Shown here: one piece after another, positions 8,571 to 17,508 of the stretch
Layout: every line of letters begins with the position of its first letter
How positions within the stretch are numbered: position 1 is the stretch's first letter
Assembly (NCBI RefSeq): GCF_900106955.1
Contig: NZ_FNNI01000004.1
Location: forward strand, 124,001 to 188,000
Direction of reading: 5' to 3'
DNA: 64,000 bases
Source: Aidingimonas halophila
GTDB taxonomy: Bacteria; Pseudomonadota; Gammaproteobacteria; Pseudomonadales; Halomonadaceae
Made by a program: the position numbers and the translations under genes
The notes under the pieces: model-generated
The model's input: the letters and a program-made list of their open reading frames with translations, nothing else
Databases searched by the model: none
What the model was told of the DNA's origin: nothing

Positions 8571-9773
8571 GTGCCGGGAAACGATGCCATGCGAGACGAG
8601 GCCGGGGTGCCCCCCGACAAGCAGTTGGCGCTACCGCCTGTAGAGCGGATCGCCGAGGATCTGGAGCAGCATGAGGCGCACGATCAACCGCCCGATGAAG
8701 AGGCACGACTGGAGGCCGAGGCCGATGCGTACGTGGAACGGCTGATCGGCGAGGAACAGTCTTCGAGTGCCGAACACCGCCGCCGGACGGTCGATGAAAT
8801 GGGGTTGGAAACCCAGCGCCGTGCCGCCCACCAGAGTGCCATGTTGCAGACACCGCTGCGCAAACTGGCCCAGCAGAGCGACGACGGTGGACCAGTGGCC
8901 AAGGCACTGGTCGACCTGCGGGGGCGGATGCATAATCTGGATCCCAACCGTCATGATCTTACCCAGCGGGGTCTGGACAAGGTCATTGCCTGGATGCCCG
9001 GTGTCGGGAACCGTTTGCAGCGCTATTTCCGCAAGTTCGAAAATGCCCAGGATGCCCTGGATGCGATCATCGCCGATCTGGAAGGTGGGCGCGATATGCT
9101 CGATCGCGACAACCTGACTTTGGCCGATGACCAGGAGGCATTGCAGGAGGTCATCCAGGAGCTGCGACATCAGATTGCGCTCGGCCAACGCATCGATGAG
9201 CGCCTGACGAAGGCCGCTGAATCCCTGGAGGCCGAGGATGGCCGGCGCACCTTCATCGAGGAGGAACTGCTGTTTCCCCTGCGTCAGCGCATCGTCGATC
9301 TTCAGCAGCAACTGGCGGTCAGCCAGCAAGGCGTTCTGGCCCTGGAAGTGGTGATTCGCAACAATCGTGAACTGATGCGTGGCGTGGACCGAGCCATCAA
9401 TGTGACTGTCTCGGCGCTGAGCGTCGCCGTCACGGTTGCCTTGGGCCTGGCCAACCAGCGCCTGGTGCTGGAACGTGTCGAGTCGATCAATCGCACGACC
9501 TCCGACATGATTACCGGTACGGCCAAGGCACTGCGCAATCAGGGGGTGGATATTCAGACGCGAGCGTCTTCGTCGATGCTCGACATGCAGTCTCTGGAGC
9601 AGGCCTTTTCGGATGTCATGGCTGCGCTGGACGATCTGGCCACCTATCGCCGTGATGCCTTGCCCAAGCTCAAGGCGCAGATCGATCGTCTCGATACGCT
9701 GGCCGGGCAGGGAGAGGAGGCCATCGACAAATTACGCCAGGGCAACCGGGCCGATCCGGGGGATGACGTGTGA
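8571..9773 (+). CDS. TelA/KlaA-like toxic anion resistance family protein
   Basis: 400 residues, almost entirely helical. Seen: the TelA-type core with VIAWMPGVGNRLQRYFRKFENAQ preceded by a QTPLRKL stretch, a middle region rich in Glu/Gln/Arg (LRHQIALGQRIDERL), and a conserved C-terminal part (VIRNNRELMRGVDRAINVTV, then TVALGLANQRLVLERVESIN). TelA proteins are linked to tellurite and cell-envelope antimicrobial tolerance, but the mechanism is unknown. The start may be GTG 8571 or ATG 8589; both are in frame and neither ribosome-binding site decides. The stop overlaps the GTG start of the MFS gene, so the two are translationally coupled. Confidence 0.85.
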   Translation: MPGNDAMRDEAGVPPDKQLALPPVERIAEDLEQHEAHDQPPDEEARLEAEADAYVERLIGEEQSSSAEHRRRTVDEMGLETQRRAAHQSAMLQTPLRKLAQQSDDGGPVAKALVDLRGRMHNLDPNRHDLTQRGLDKVIAWMPGVGNRLQRYFRKFENAQDALDAIIADLEGGRDMLDRDNLTLADDQEALQEVIQELRHQIALGQRIDERLTKAAESLEAEDGRRTFIEEELLFPLRQRIVDLQQQLAVSQQGVLALEVVIRNNRELMRGVDRAINVTVSALSVAVTVALGLANQRLVLERVESINRTTSDMITGTAKALRNQGVDIQTRASSSMLDMQSLEQAFSDVMAALDDLATYRRDALPKLKAQIDRLDTLAGQGEEAIDKLRQGNRADPGDDV

Positions 9774-11149
9774 CGGCACCGAGCGCTTCACCGGTAACGC
9801 GCGCGTCACGCAAGGAGATCCTGGGATGGGCAATGTTCGACTTTGCCAACCAGGCTTACACCCTGCTGATCATAACGGTCGTCTTCGGTGAACTCTTCAC
9901 CACGGTGATCGTTGGCGATCGTGGTGGCAACTATCGTCTGGCCAATTTCCTCTGGAGCCTGGCACTGGCCGTCAGCTATCTGATGGTCGTGCTCACGGCA
10001 CCCGTGTGCGGGGCAGCCATGGACGCCCATGCTGCCAAAAAGCACTATCTCTTCATCAGTTATCTGATCACGGTAGCGACGACGGCCATGCTGTATTTCG
10101 TCGCCCCCGGTTATGTGGTGCTGGGTTTCCTGTTGATCGTCGTATCGAATTATGCCTACTCCATGGGGGAGTCCTTCATCGCCGCATTCCTCCCTGAGCT
10201 GGGACCGCCGAGTGACCTGGGCAAGATCTCCGGCTTCGGGTGGTCGCTGGGATATATCGGTGGGTTGTTTGCCGCCGGCTTCACGCTGATGGTCCTTGGT
10301 GAAGCAACCGCGGAGAATTTCGATCGGATCCGTTGGGTCGGGCCGTTTGCTGCCGCGTTTTTCCTGGTGGCCGCCCTTCCCACGTTCCTGTGGCTGAAGG
10401 AGCGGGGAGTCCCGCGGCCTCATCTTGCAAATGCCAGTTACTTGACGGTAGCCCGTCGGCGTATCGCGTCTACGCTCAGGGAGCTACGTGAATTCCGTGA
10501 TCTGGCCGTATTCCTGGTGTCGTTGCTGTTCTCCATGGCGGGGATTTACATCATCATCGCCTTCGCCTTCATCTATGGTGCCCAGGTGATCGGTTGGGAC
10601 GAGTCGGTCCGCAATATCATGTTCATCATCGTGCAGATCACGGCCGCGGCGGGGGCACTGGGGTTCGGATTCATTCAGGACCGTATCGGGGCGAAACCGA
10701 CCTATATCGGCACCTTGCTGCTTTGGATAGCGGCGATCATCGCTATCTGGGGGACACCGACCGTGACGGCATTCCTCAATGCGGCACTGGGGATGGATAT
10801 GGAGGCCCAGCACTTGTTCCTGGCGGTGGGGACCCTGGCGGGACTGAGTCTGGGATCGAGTCAATCCGCTAGCCGTGTGCTGGTCGGGTTGTTTTCCCCG
10901 AACGGCAAGTCAGCGGAGTTTTTTGGCTTCTGGGGGTTGGCCAACAAGCTTGCCGGCGTGTTCGGCATTATCGGGTTGGGGGTCTTGCAGTCCCTGGTGG
11001 GCTTGCAGACGTCGATTCTCCTTTGTGCCGCCCTGTTCATCGTGGCGGTATTGATCTGTCTGGTCGTGGATCAGCGGCGGGGTGAGAACGCCGCCCGCAC
11101 ATGGCGGGCGGCAACCGATCAAACGGCATCGTCTTCCAGGAACGGGTAA
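9770..11149 (+). CDS. MFS transporter, UMF1 family
   Basis: 459 residues with about 12 hydrophobic segments. The N-terminal motif GWAMFDFANQAYTLLIITVVF is typical of the UMF1 (Atg22-like) branch of the major facilitator superfamily, whose substrates are mostly unknown. Motif GFGWSLGYIGG in the middle of the first half and the duplicated 6+6 layout support a complete carrier. It starts at GTG 9770, overlapping the TelA stop by 4 bases, and its 3' end overlaps the convergent Old Yellow Enzyme gene by 31 bases. The coupling with TelA suggests that it is part of the same stress-related operon, but that is inference. Confidence 0.88.
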   Translation: MTAPSASPVTRASRKEILGWAMFDFANQAYTLLIITVVFGELFTTVIVGDRGGNYRLANFLWSLALAVSYLMVVLTAPVCGAAMDAHAAKKHYLFISYLITVATTAMLYFVAPGYVVLGFLLIVVSNYAYSMGESFIAAFLPELGPPSDLGKISGFGWSLGYIGGLFAAGFTLMVLGEATAENFDRIRWVGPFAAAFFLVAALPTFLWLKERGVPRPHLANASYLTVARRRIASTLRELREFRDLAVFLVSLLFSMAGIYIIIAFAFIYGAQVIGWDESVRNIMFIIVQITAAAGALGFGFIQDRIGAKPTYIGTLLLWIAAIIAIWGTPTVTAFLNAALGMDMEAQHLFLAVGTLAGLSLGSSQSASRVLVGLFSPNGKSAEFFGFWGLANKLAGVFGIIGLGVLQSLVGLQTSILLCAALFIVAVLICLVVDQRRGENAARTWRAATDQTASSSRNG

Positions 11150-12234
11150 TCCGTGTATCCCTTGGCATCGCCGCCGTAGAAGGTGCTCTCATCCCACTCG
11201 TTGAGGGGGGCACCGCGCCGGAAGCGCTCCGGCAGATCGGGGTTGGCAATGAATGGACGTCCGAATGACACCAGGTCAGCCAGGCCTCTGCCGATACGCT
11301 CGCGGGCTTCTTCCGCGCTGTAGCGACCATTGCCGATGTAGGCGCGACGGAAGGACGAACGCAGGGCATCGATGATCTCTTCGTGTCGCCCATTGGCGTG
11401 GTTGCCCTGGAAGGAGTCTTCGATCACTTCCAGAAACGCGATACCGCGTTCGTTCAAGGCCTTGGCGAAGGCGGAGAAGGTCTCCTTGGGATTGGCATCA
11501 TCCATGTCGTTGAAACTACCGGTCGGGCCGATGCGCACGCCGACACGTTCGGTACCCCAGACGTTGATCACGGCGTCGATCACTTCCAGCGGCAAGCGCA
11601 TGCGATTCTCCACCGAACCGCCGTACTCGTCGGTGCGCCGGTTGCTGTGGGTACGCAGGAATTGGTCGAGGAGATAGCCATTGGCACAGTGCACCTCGAC
11701 ACCATCGAAGCCGGCACGCTTGGCATTTTCGGCTCCATGGCGGTACTGGGCGACGATATCGGGCATCTCGTCGATTTCAAGTGCGCGCGGCTGCAGCACG
11801 TCGACCATGCCGGATTCTGCGCTGATGAACGTCTTGGCCCCTTCCGGCTTGATGGCCGAGGGTGCAACGGGAATCTCGCCATTGGGTTGCAACTCCGGGC
11901 GCGAGATCCGCCCGACATGCCAGAGTTGAAGATAGATACGTCCTCCGGCGGCGTGTACGGCCTCGGTGACTTGTTTCCAGCCTTCGACTTGTGCCTCGGA
12001 ATGAATGCCGGGAGTGAACGCGTACCCCTTACCCTGAGGCGAGACCTGGGTGGCCTCGGCAATGATCAGGCCGGCACCGGCGCGCTGGCGATAATATTCG
12101 GCATTCATGGCATTGGGGACATCACCCGGCTGACTGGCGCGGGAGCGGGTCAGTGGTGACATGATCACCCGGTTGGGAAGCGTCAGATCACCCAGGTCGA
12201 AGGGAGTGAACAGAATATCGTCGGATTGTGTCAT
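11119..12234 (-). CDS. nemA: Alkene reductase, Old Yellow Enzyme family (NemA-like)
   Basis: 371 residues, FMN-dependent TIM barrel that uses NADPH to reduce activated C=C bonds, N-ethylmaleimide and nitro compounds. Seen: N-terminal LFTPFDLGDLTLPNRVIMSP, FMN-binding MSPLTRSRA, and the substrate-binding pair H182/N185 in VEVHCANGYLLDQFLR (His-x-x-Asn version), followed by RRTDEYGGSVENRMRLPLEV and VSFGRPFIANPDLPER at the C-terminus. Length matches E. coli NemA (about 365). Start ATG 12234 is preceded by an AGGAGG. A TAGAC/GTCTA palindrome lies about 70 bases upstream. The usual TetR-type regulator is not next to it here. The symbol is by similarity; other OYE paralogues are possible. Confidence 0.88.
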   Translation of the reverse strand: MTQSDDILFTPFDLGDLTLPNRVIMSPLTRSRASQPGDVPNAMNAEYYRQRAGAGLIIAEATQVSPQGKGYAFTPGIHSEAQVEGWKQVTEAVHAAGGRIYLQLWHVGRISRPELQPNGEIPVAPSAIKPEGAKTFISAESGMVDVLQPRALEIDEMPDIVAQYRHGAENAKRAGFDGVEVHCANGYLLDQFLRTHSNRRTDEYGGSVENRMRLPLEVIDAVINVWGTERVGVRIGPTGSFNDMDDANPKETFSAFAKALNERGIAFLEVIEDSFQGNHANGRHEEIIDALRSSFRRAYIGNGRYSAEEARERIGRGLADLVSFGRPFIANPDLPERFRRGAPLNEWDESTFYGGDAKGYTDYPFLEDDAV

Positions 12235-12303
12235 GAGGGAAACCTCCTGGAGACATCAGTCGAAATGAAATATTCGCTGACTAACGGTTAATGGCGGAAA
12301 TAT

Positions 12304-12318
12304 TAGACCGGTCGTCTA
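12304..12318. promoter_or_regulatory. 15-bp palindrome upstream of Old Yellow Enzyme gene (TetR/NemR-like operator candidate)
   Basis: TAGAC (12304-12308), CGGTC spacer, GTCTA (12314-12318): a perfect 5+5 inverted repeat, 70 bases before the minus-strand ATG at 12234 and 81 before the plus-strand YihY ATG. From memory, the NemR box in E. coli has TAGACC/GGTCTA arms, so the resemblance is real but the spacing differs. No tetR-type gene is in the adjacent sequence. Confidence 0.45.
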
Positions 12319-12398
12319 GTCCTGTCAAAATCGAAGGATGGGCAGTGCTGCTGATTCGGTGTCATGATACGGGCAAGAAACGGATACAGGGCGCCTAC

Positions 12399-13361
12399 AT
12401 GAAGGACAACGAACGGCGACAACACGGCCGTGAGGCAGCCCAGCCGACCAAGATTCCACGGGCCGGTTGGAGAGATATTCTGTGGCGTATGCGTCGGGAA
12501 CTGGCCAGCGACGATATCACCATGTTGGCGGCCGGTGTCGCCTTTTATGCGCTGTTGGCACTCTTTCCCGCCATCGCGGCGCTCATCGCGCTGTGGGCAC
12601 TGGCGTTCGATCCTGAACAGATGGCCGGGCATATCGGTGATCTGGTGCGTTTCACCCCGCCGGGTGCGGCTTCGATCATTCGCCAGCAGGCCAATGACGT
12701 CGGTAGCAATACCGATGCCGGCCTGAGTGTCACCGCCATACTGAGCCTGTTGATCGCCATTTTTATCGCCTCCAAGGGGATTCGGGGGCTCATCAAGGGA
12801 TTGAATGTCGTTTACGGTGAAGCCGAGAGGCGCGGCTTTCTGCGGCGCTCCATTACGGTGGCGACCCTGACGGTAGGCTTGCTGATCATGACACTGGTCA
12901 CCATCGCTTTCATCACGCTGTTTCCTCTGGTGATCCAGCATCTGGGGCTTGCCCGGCCCTGGGTCACTGTGATCGGGCTCATCCGTTGGCCGGTATTATT
13001 GCTGGTCATGATCTGTACGACTGCCGTTTTATATCGGTTCGGGCCTTATCGTCGGTCACCACGCTGGGAATGGGTCAGTCCCGGTACGCTCCTGGCGACG
13101 GTCCTTTGGGTACTGGGCTCACTGGGCCTGTCGGCCTATATGCGGCACTTCCCGGTCTTCAACCAGGTGTATGGTTCATTGGGGGCGGTCGTCGGCCTGT
13201 TGCTATGGTTCTGGTTGTCCGCGTTTTTTGTGCTGCTGGGTGGTAAGCTCAACGCGACGGTGGAACACCAGACGCGCCATGACACGACTGTCGGGTCCTC
13301 TCGACCGATGGGCAAACGCGGCGCGTATGTGGCAGATACGCTGGGTGAAGAACACCCGTGA
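12399..13361 (+). CDS. YihY/BrkB-family inner membrane protein
   Basis: 320 residues from ATG 12399 (AGG at 12388-12390 upstream). An earlier in-frame ATG at 12291 would make the protein start inside the palindromic operator region and add a stretch that is not family-like, so I reject it. Seen: about six hydrophobic segments and the family core with DDITMLAAGVAFYALLALFP, FIASKGIRGLIKGLNVVYGE and VYGSLGAVVGLLLWFWLSAFF. The family was once called ribonuclease BN by mistake; its transport or envelope role is not settled. Divergent from the Old Yellow Enzyme gene. Confidence 0.85.
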   Translation: MKDNERRQHGREAAQPTKIPRAGWRDILWRMRRELASDDITMLAAGVAFYALLALFPAIAALIALWALAFDPEQMAGHIGDLVRFTPPGAASIIRQQANDVGSNTDAGLSVTAILSLLIAIFIASKGIRGLIKGLNVVYGEAERRGFLRRSITVATLTVGLLIMTLVTIAFITLFPLVIQHLGLARPWVTVIGLIRWPVLLLVMICTTAVLYRFGPYRRSPRWEWVSPGTLLATVLWVLGSLGLSAYMRHFPVFNQVYGSLGAVVGLLLWFWLSAFFVLLGGKLNATVEHQTRHDTTVGSSRPMGKRGAYVADTLGEEHP

Positions 13362-13424
13362 GAATACGATGCTGGGGCACGCCGGACATTGTCGAGAGTG
13401 CCGTCGTGTTGCTATCATGGATAA

Positions 13425-15116
13425 ATGAACAGTACATTGCGTAGCATTCCGGTCACGGCGTCGCTGGACGACCCCTTCTACTACCTGCGCAATTTCCATT
13501 TCGTGCTCGATTGGGTCGCCGAGCGCTACGATGACTTGCTGACCGACAGCGAGCACGAATTCATCGGGATATTCACGTCCCTGCCGCGTACGTCTCAGGC
13601 CTTGATGGCTCGCATGGTCATGCGCAAGGGCGTGCATTTCCGCACTTCCCGGCTACGCTACGCGGAAATCGGTGACCCGGCGCCCTGTGTCACGTCGTTG
13701 GCTGAGGCCGGTCTGGTAACCCTGGATCCCGAGCTGGATACGGCAACGCTGCTGCCTCTGGTAACGGTGGGCGAATTGCGTCAAGCGCTGGGCGACACTC
13801 TGGCGGCTGCGGGTGTGCCGGGGACAGCCTCGAAAAAAGCGATGTCGGAGACGTTGCTGGCCTCAGATCTCGAGGCACGATGCTGGTCCGCCTGGTGGCC
13901 ACAGGCACCCGATGGCCTCGTGAAACTGGAGCATGAGGCATGGTTCGAGCGTTTGCGCCTGATGTTCTTCGGCAATTTTCGTCAGGACTGGTCGGAATTC
14001 GTCCTGGCCGAGCTGGGGATCCAGCGCTTCGAATCGGTTCCGTTGTCACGAGAGTCGCGAGCCTTCGCTTATCGCGAGGAAGTGGAGCGTTACTGTCAAC
14101 TGCAGCATTTGCGCGAACGTCTCGATGCTGGAGAAGCACCCGAGCGACTTCACGAGAGTCTGCCTGCCGAGCCATATGCCAATACCTGGCTGGATTCGCG
14201 CCGTGAACGAGTGGCTTTCCGCCTTGCCCGCGAAGCCGAGCGCCAGGGCGATACGGGAACGGCGATGGCCATCTACCCTGATTGTCGGCACCCCGAAGCA
14301 CGTGTCCGTCAATTGCGCGTGATGGAGCGTCAAGGCAATTACGAGCTCGCCTATCAGCTAGCGAGTGATGCACTGGTTTCTCCACGCAACGAGGCAGAGG
14401 TGCAACATCTCGAGCGACTGATGCCTCGATTGTGTCGACGTCTTGGCAGGCCCCTTCCTGCCCGCATGAACGCTGGCCGGTCCGACGCGGTGGATCGGTT
14501 GGCATTGACGCTTCCGGTGACACCCAGCGTGGAGTGGGGCGTGGCCACCGCACTGCATCATGACGAGGCGCCAGTCTACTATGTCGAGAATACCCTCTTT
14601 GGCGCATTGTTCGGTTTGCTTTGCTGGGACGCCATCTTCGCTCCCCTGCCGGGCGCGTTTTTCCACCCTTTTCATACCGGGCCGTCGGATCTTTATCGCG
14701 GCGATTTCGTCGCCCGCCGTGAGTCGCTCTTTGCCGAGTGCCTCGGCACTCTCGACGTTGGGACCTATCGCCAACGCATCCTCGATACCTATCAGGCCAA
14801 GAAGGGCATCGCATCGCCATTCGTGCACTGGGATGCGATTGATGAAACGCTACTGGAGCATGCCTTGCATTGTATGCCCGCCGACCATCTCAGGCGCTGT
14901 TTCGAACGTATGCTCGTCGACCTCAAGGCCAATCGTGCCGGATTCCCGGATCTCATCCAGTTCTGGCCCTGCCAGCAGCGGTATCGTCTGATCGAGGTCA
15001 AGGGGCCGGGGGATCGGCTGCAGGACAATCAACGCCGTTGGCTGGCATTCTTCCAGCAGCATGACATGCCGGCAGTGGTCTGCCATGTCACATGGCAGGA
15101 AAGCGACCATGCGTGA
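13425..15116 (+). CDS. VRR-NUC domain nuclease, FAN1-like
   Basis: 563 residues. Bacterial FAN1 homologues are structure-specific 5' flap/repair nucleases acting on crosslinks and branched DNA. Seen: C-terminal VRR-NUC domain with the PD-(D/E)XK catalytic series in GFPDLIQFWP (Asp near residue 508) and YRLIEVKGPGDRLQDNQRRW (Glu and Lys near 523-525), preceded by a helical central part and an N-terminal region (YYLRNFHFVLDWVAERYDDLL) with the SAP/winged-helix-like section of FAN1 (VTSLAEAGLVTLDPELDTA). Length agrees with Pseudomonas FAN1 (about 560). It overlaps the helicase gene by 8 bases, so they are co-translated. All key catalytic residues are visible. Confidence 0.9.
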   Translation: MNSTLRSIPVTASLDDPFYYLRNFHFVLDWVAERYDDLLTDSEHEFIGIFTSLPRTSQALMARMVMRKGVHFRTSRLRYAEIGDPAPCVTSLAEAGLVTLDPELDTATLLPLVTVGELRQALGDTLAAAGVPGTASKKAMSETLLASDLEARCWSAWWPQAPDGLVKLEHEAWFERLRLMFFGNFRQDWSEFVLAELGIQRFESVPLSRESRAFAYREEVERYCQLQHLRERLDAGEAPERLHESLPAEPYANTWLDSRRERVAFRLAREAERQGDTGTAMAIYPDCRHPEARVRQLRVMERQGNYELAYQLASDALVSPRNEAEVQHLERLMPRLCRRLGRPLPARMNAGRSDAVDRLALTLPVTPSVEWGVATALHHDEAPVYYVENTLFGALFGLLCWDAIFAPLPGAFFHPFHTGPSDLYRGDFVARRESLFAECLGTLDVGTYRQRILDTYQAKKGIASPFVHWDAIDETLLEHALHCMPADHLRRCFERMLVDLKANRAGFPDLIQFWPCQQRYRLIEVKGPGDRLQDNQRRWLAFFQQHDMPAVVCHVTWQESDHA

Positions 15117-17508
15117 CGGTGCTCGTGACGATGTCGGCTCGGTGGAGCCGGATGACGCGCCCCTTGTGTATCGGGTGGCTGTGCGGTCGTTGTGTGAGTT
15201 CACGGCCAAGACCGGTGATCTGGATCATCGTTTCACACCGACGCCTTCTGCCCAGGAGGGTGTCGCCGGCCACGCTCGGGTAGTGGCCCGTCGTGACCAT
15301 GATTACATGGCGGAACTGCCTCTCTCGGGGGATTACGTGCCTGCCGGTGAAGCGGATAGTGAACTGCATCGCCTGATCGTGACCGGGCGCGCGGATGGCT
15401 ACGATCCGGATTCCAATCGTCTTGAGGAGATCAAGACCTACCGTGGCCGTCTGGATCGTCTGCCCGATAACCAGCGAGCCCTGCATTGGGCCCAGGTTCG
15501 CACCTATGGAGCGTTATTGTGCCGACGCCATGGCCTGTCATCGGTCACGCTGGCGTTGGTCTACCTGGATCTGGGGACCGATCGTGAGACGGTATTGACC
15601 GATACCGTCGACGCCGTATCGCTCGAGGGTGAATTTCAGCAGCGGTGCGATACTTTCCTGGCATGGGCATGCCAGGAAGCGAGGCATCGGCAACAGCGTG
15701 ACCAGGCACTGACAAGACTGACGTTTCCCCACACGTCGTTTCGTACCGGTCAACGCTCACTGGCGGAGTCGACCTTCAAAGCGGCGGGTACCGGTCGGTG
15801 TCTACTGGCGCAAGCGCCGACCGGCATCGGCAAGACATTGGGAACACTCTTTCCCATGCTTATGGCCATGCCGCGCCAAGCAGTCGACCGCCTCTTTTTC
15901 CTGAGCATGAAGACATCCGGGCGCGCATTGGCGCTGGATGCGCTGGCGCAACTGGCGGGTGGGAGTGACTCCAGCGTATCGACACCATGGCGCACGCTGG
16001 AGCTGATCGCCCGCGACAAAGCCTGCGAACATCCTGACAAGGCCTGCCACGGTGAGGCCTGCCCGCTGGCGGCCGGCTTCTATGACCGTTTGCCCCAGGC
16101 ACGTCAGGCCGCCCTGGATGGGGCTGGCATCCTGGACCGCAATGCGGTGCGCGAGGTAGCGCTGGCCCACGATATTTGCCCCTACTATCTCGGTCAGGAA
16201 CTGGCTCGCTGGTGTGATGTGATCGTGGGGGACGTCAACTACTACTTCGACACCAGTGCCATGCTGTATGCACTGACACTGGCGAACGATTGGCGGGTTA
16301 CCGTGCTGGTGGATGAGGCGCACAACTTGGTGTCCCGAGGCCAGGGGATGTACAGCGCCACGCTCGATCAGAAGCGTCTCAATAGGTTGCGCCGCACCAC
16401 GCCTGCCGGTGTGTCCCGGCCATTGGCGCGAGTGGCACGACAGTGGGCGGCCTTGGTCAAGCAAGTGAAAGCGGAGGCAGGGACATCGGCCACGGCGGAG
16501 GCGACCTACCGGGTACTATCAGCGTCGCCTGATACCTTGTTACGAGGACTGTCACATGTCGTTGCGGCTATCAGCGACTACCTGGGGGAACATCCTGAGG
16601 CGGCCGATCCCGAGCTCCAGACCTTCCTGTTCGATACCATGCATTTCACGCGTCTGGCCGAATCGTACGATGAAAGACACTCCTTGTTCGATCTGACCTG
16701 GCAGGGACGGGGAAGCTCACAATTGTGTCTACGCAACCTGGTGCCGGCCGATTTCCTGGCGCCGCGATTGGCCAGGAGCCATAGTACGGTGCTGTTTTCG
16801 GCAACGTTGAGTCCGCAGCGATACTATCGCGATCTGTTGGGACTGCCGACGAACACGGTCTGGGTGGAGGTGGAGTCACCTTTCGAGGCTTCCCAGCTTG
16901 ATGTGAGAATCCGGCGGGATATTTCGACTCGTTATGCTCATCGAGAGGCGTCGGTCGATCCTATCGTAGCGACCCTAGCCGAGCAGTATCATCGCATGCC
17001 GGGCAATTATCTGGCGTTCTTCAGTAGCTTCGCGTACCTGGAGAGTGTCGCATCGCGTTTCACTGCCCTGCATGCCGACATTCCGCAATGGCGACAGTCG
17101 CCGTGCATGGATGAGAGGGCGCGGGAAGCGTTCCTCGCACGTTTCACTCCCGGCGGCAAGGGCGTCGGTTTTGCCGTATTGGGCGGTGCGTTTGCTGAGG
17201 GCGTGGACCTCACCGGTGACCGTCTCTCCGGTGCCTTCATTGCGACGCTGGGGCTGCCTCCCTGTGATCCCATCAACGAGCGGTTGAAGCATTGCCTGCA
17301 GGCGCGTTTCGGCCAAGGGGCTGATTATGCCTATCAGGTGCCGGGGCTCACCAAGGTCGTGCAGGCCGCAGGACGCGTGATACGTGGCCCCGAGGAACAG
17401 GGTGTAGTGATTCTAATGGACGATCGTTTTGCCCGAACCGATGTCATGGCCATGATGCCGCAGTGGTGGCGATTGAGTGAGCGCCTGTCCTCGCGTCACG
17501 TTTCATGA
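15109..17508 (+). CDS. XPD/DinG-like superfamily 2 Fe-S helicase with N-terminal RecB/Cas4-like nuclease domain
   Basis: 799 residues from ATG 15109 (AGGAAAG upstream, 8-base overlap with the nuclease gene); an ATG at 15061 lies inside the nuclease ORF and is less likely. Residues about 10-180 look like a PD-(D/E)XK fold (GRADGYDPDSNRLEEIKTY, Asp near 95, Glu-x-Lys near 106). Walker A APTGIGKTLG is near 235-242, DEAH box VDEAHNLV near 402, and four cysteines near 306, 313, 318 and 357 (CEHPDKAC, GEACP, DICPYY) fit the XPD-type 4Fe-4S cluster. Motif VI region QAAGRVIRGPEEQG is near the end. It probably unwinds branched DNA for the FAN1-like partner. The 3' end overlaps the antiporter gene by 13 bases. 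Confidence 0.88.
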   Translation: MRDGARDDVGSVEPDDAPLVYRVAVRSLCEFTAKTGDLDHRFTPTPSAQEGVAGHARVVARRDHDYMAELPLSGDYVPAGEADSELHRLIVTGRADGYDPDSNRLEEIKTYRGRLDRLPDNQRALHWAQVRTYGALLCRRHGLSSVTLALVYLDLGTDRETVLTDTVDAVSLEGEFQQRCDTFLAWACQEARHRQQRDQALTRLTFPHTSFRTGQRSLAESTFKAAGTGRCLLAQAPTGIGKTLGTLFPMLMAMPRQAVDRLFFLSMKTSGRALALDALAQLAGGSDSSVSTPWRTLELIARDKACEHPDKACHGEACPLAAGFYDRLPQARQAALDGAGILDRNAVREVALAHDICPYYLGQELARWCDVIVGDVNYYFDTSAMLYALTLANDWRVTVLVDEAHNLVSRGQGMYSATLDQKRLNRLRRTTPAGVSRPLARVARQWAALVKQVKAEAGTSATAEATYRVLSASPDTLLRGLSHVVAAISDYLGEHPEAADPELQTFLFDTMHFTRLAESYDERHSLFDLTWQGRGSSQLCLRNLVPADFLAPRLARSHSTVLFSATLSPQRYYRDLLGLPTNTVWVEVESPFEASQLDVRIRRDISTRYAHREASVDPIVATLAEQYHRMPGNYLAFFSSFAYLESVASRFTALHADIPQWRQSPCMDERAREAFLARFTPGGKGVGFAVLGGAFAEGVDLTGDRLSGAFIATLGLPPCDPINERLKHCLQARFGQGADYAYQVPGLTKVVQAAGRVIRGPEEQGVVILMDDRFARTDVMAMMPQWWRLSERLSSRHVS

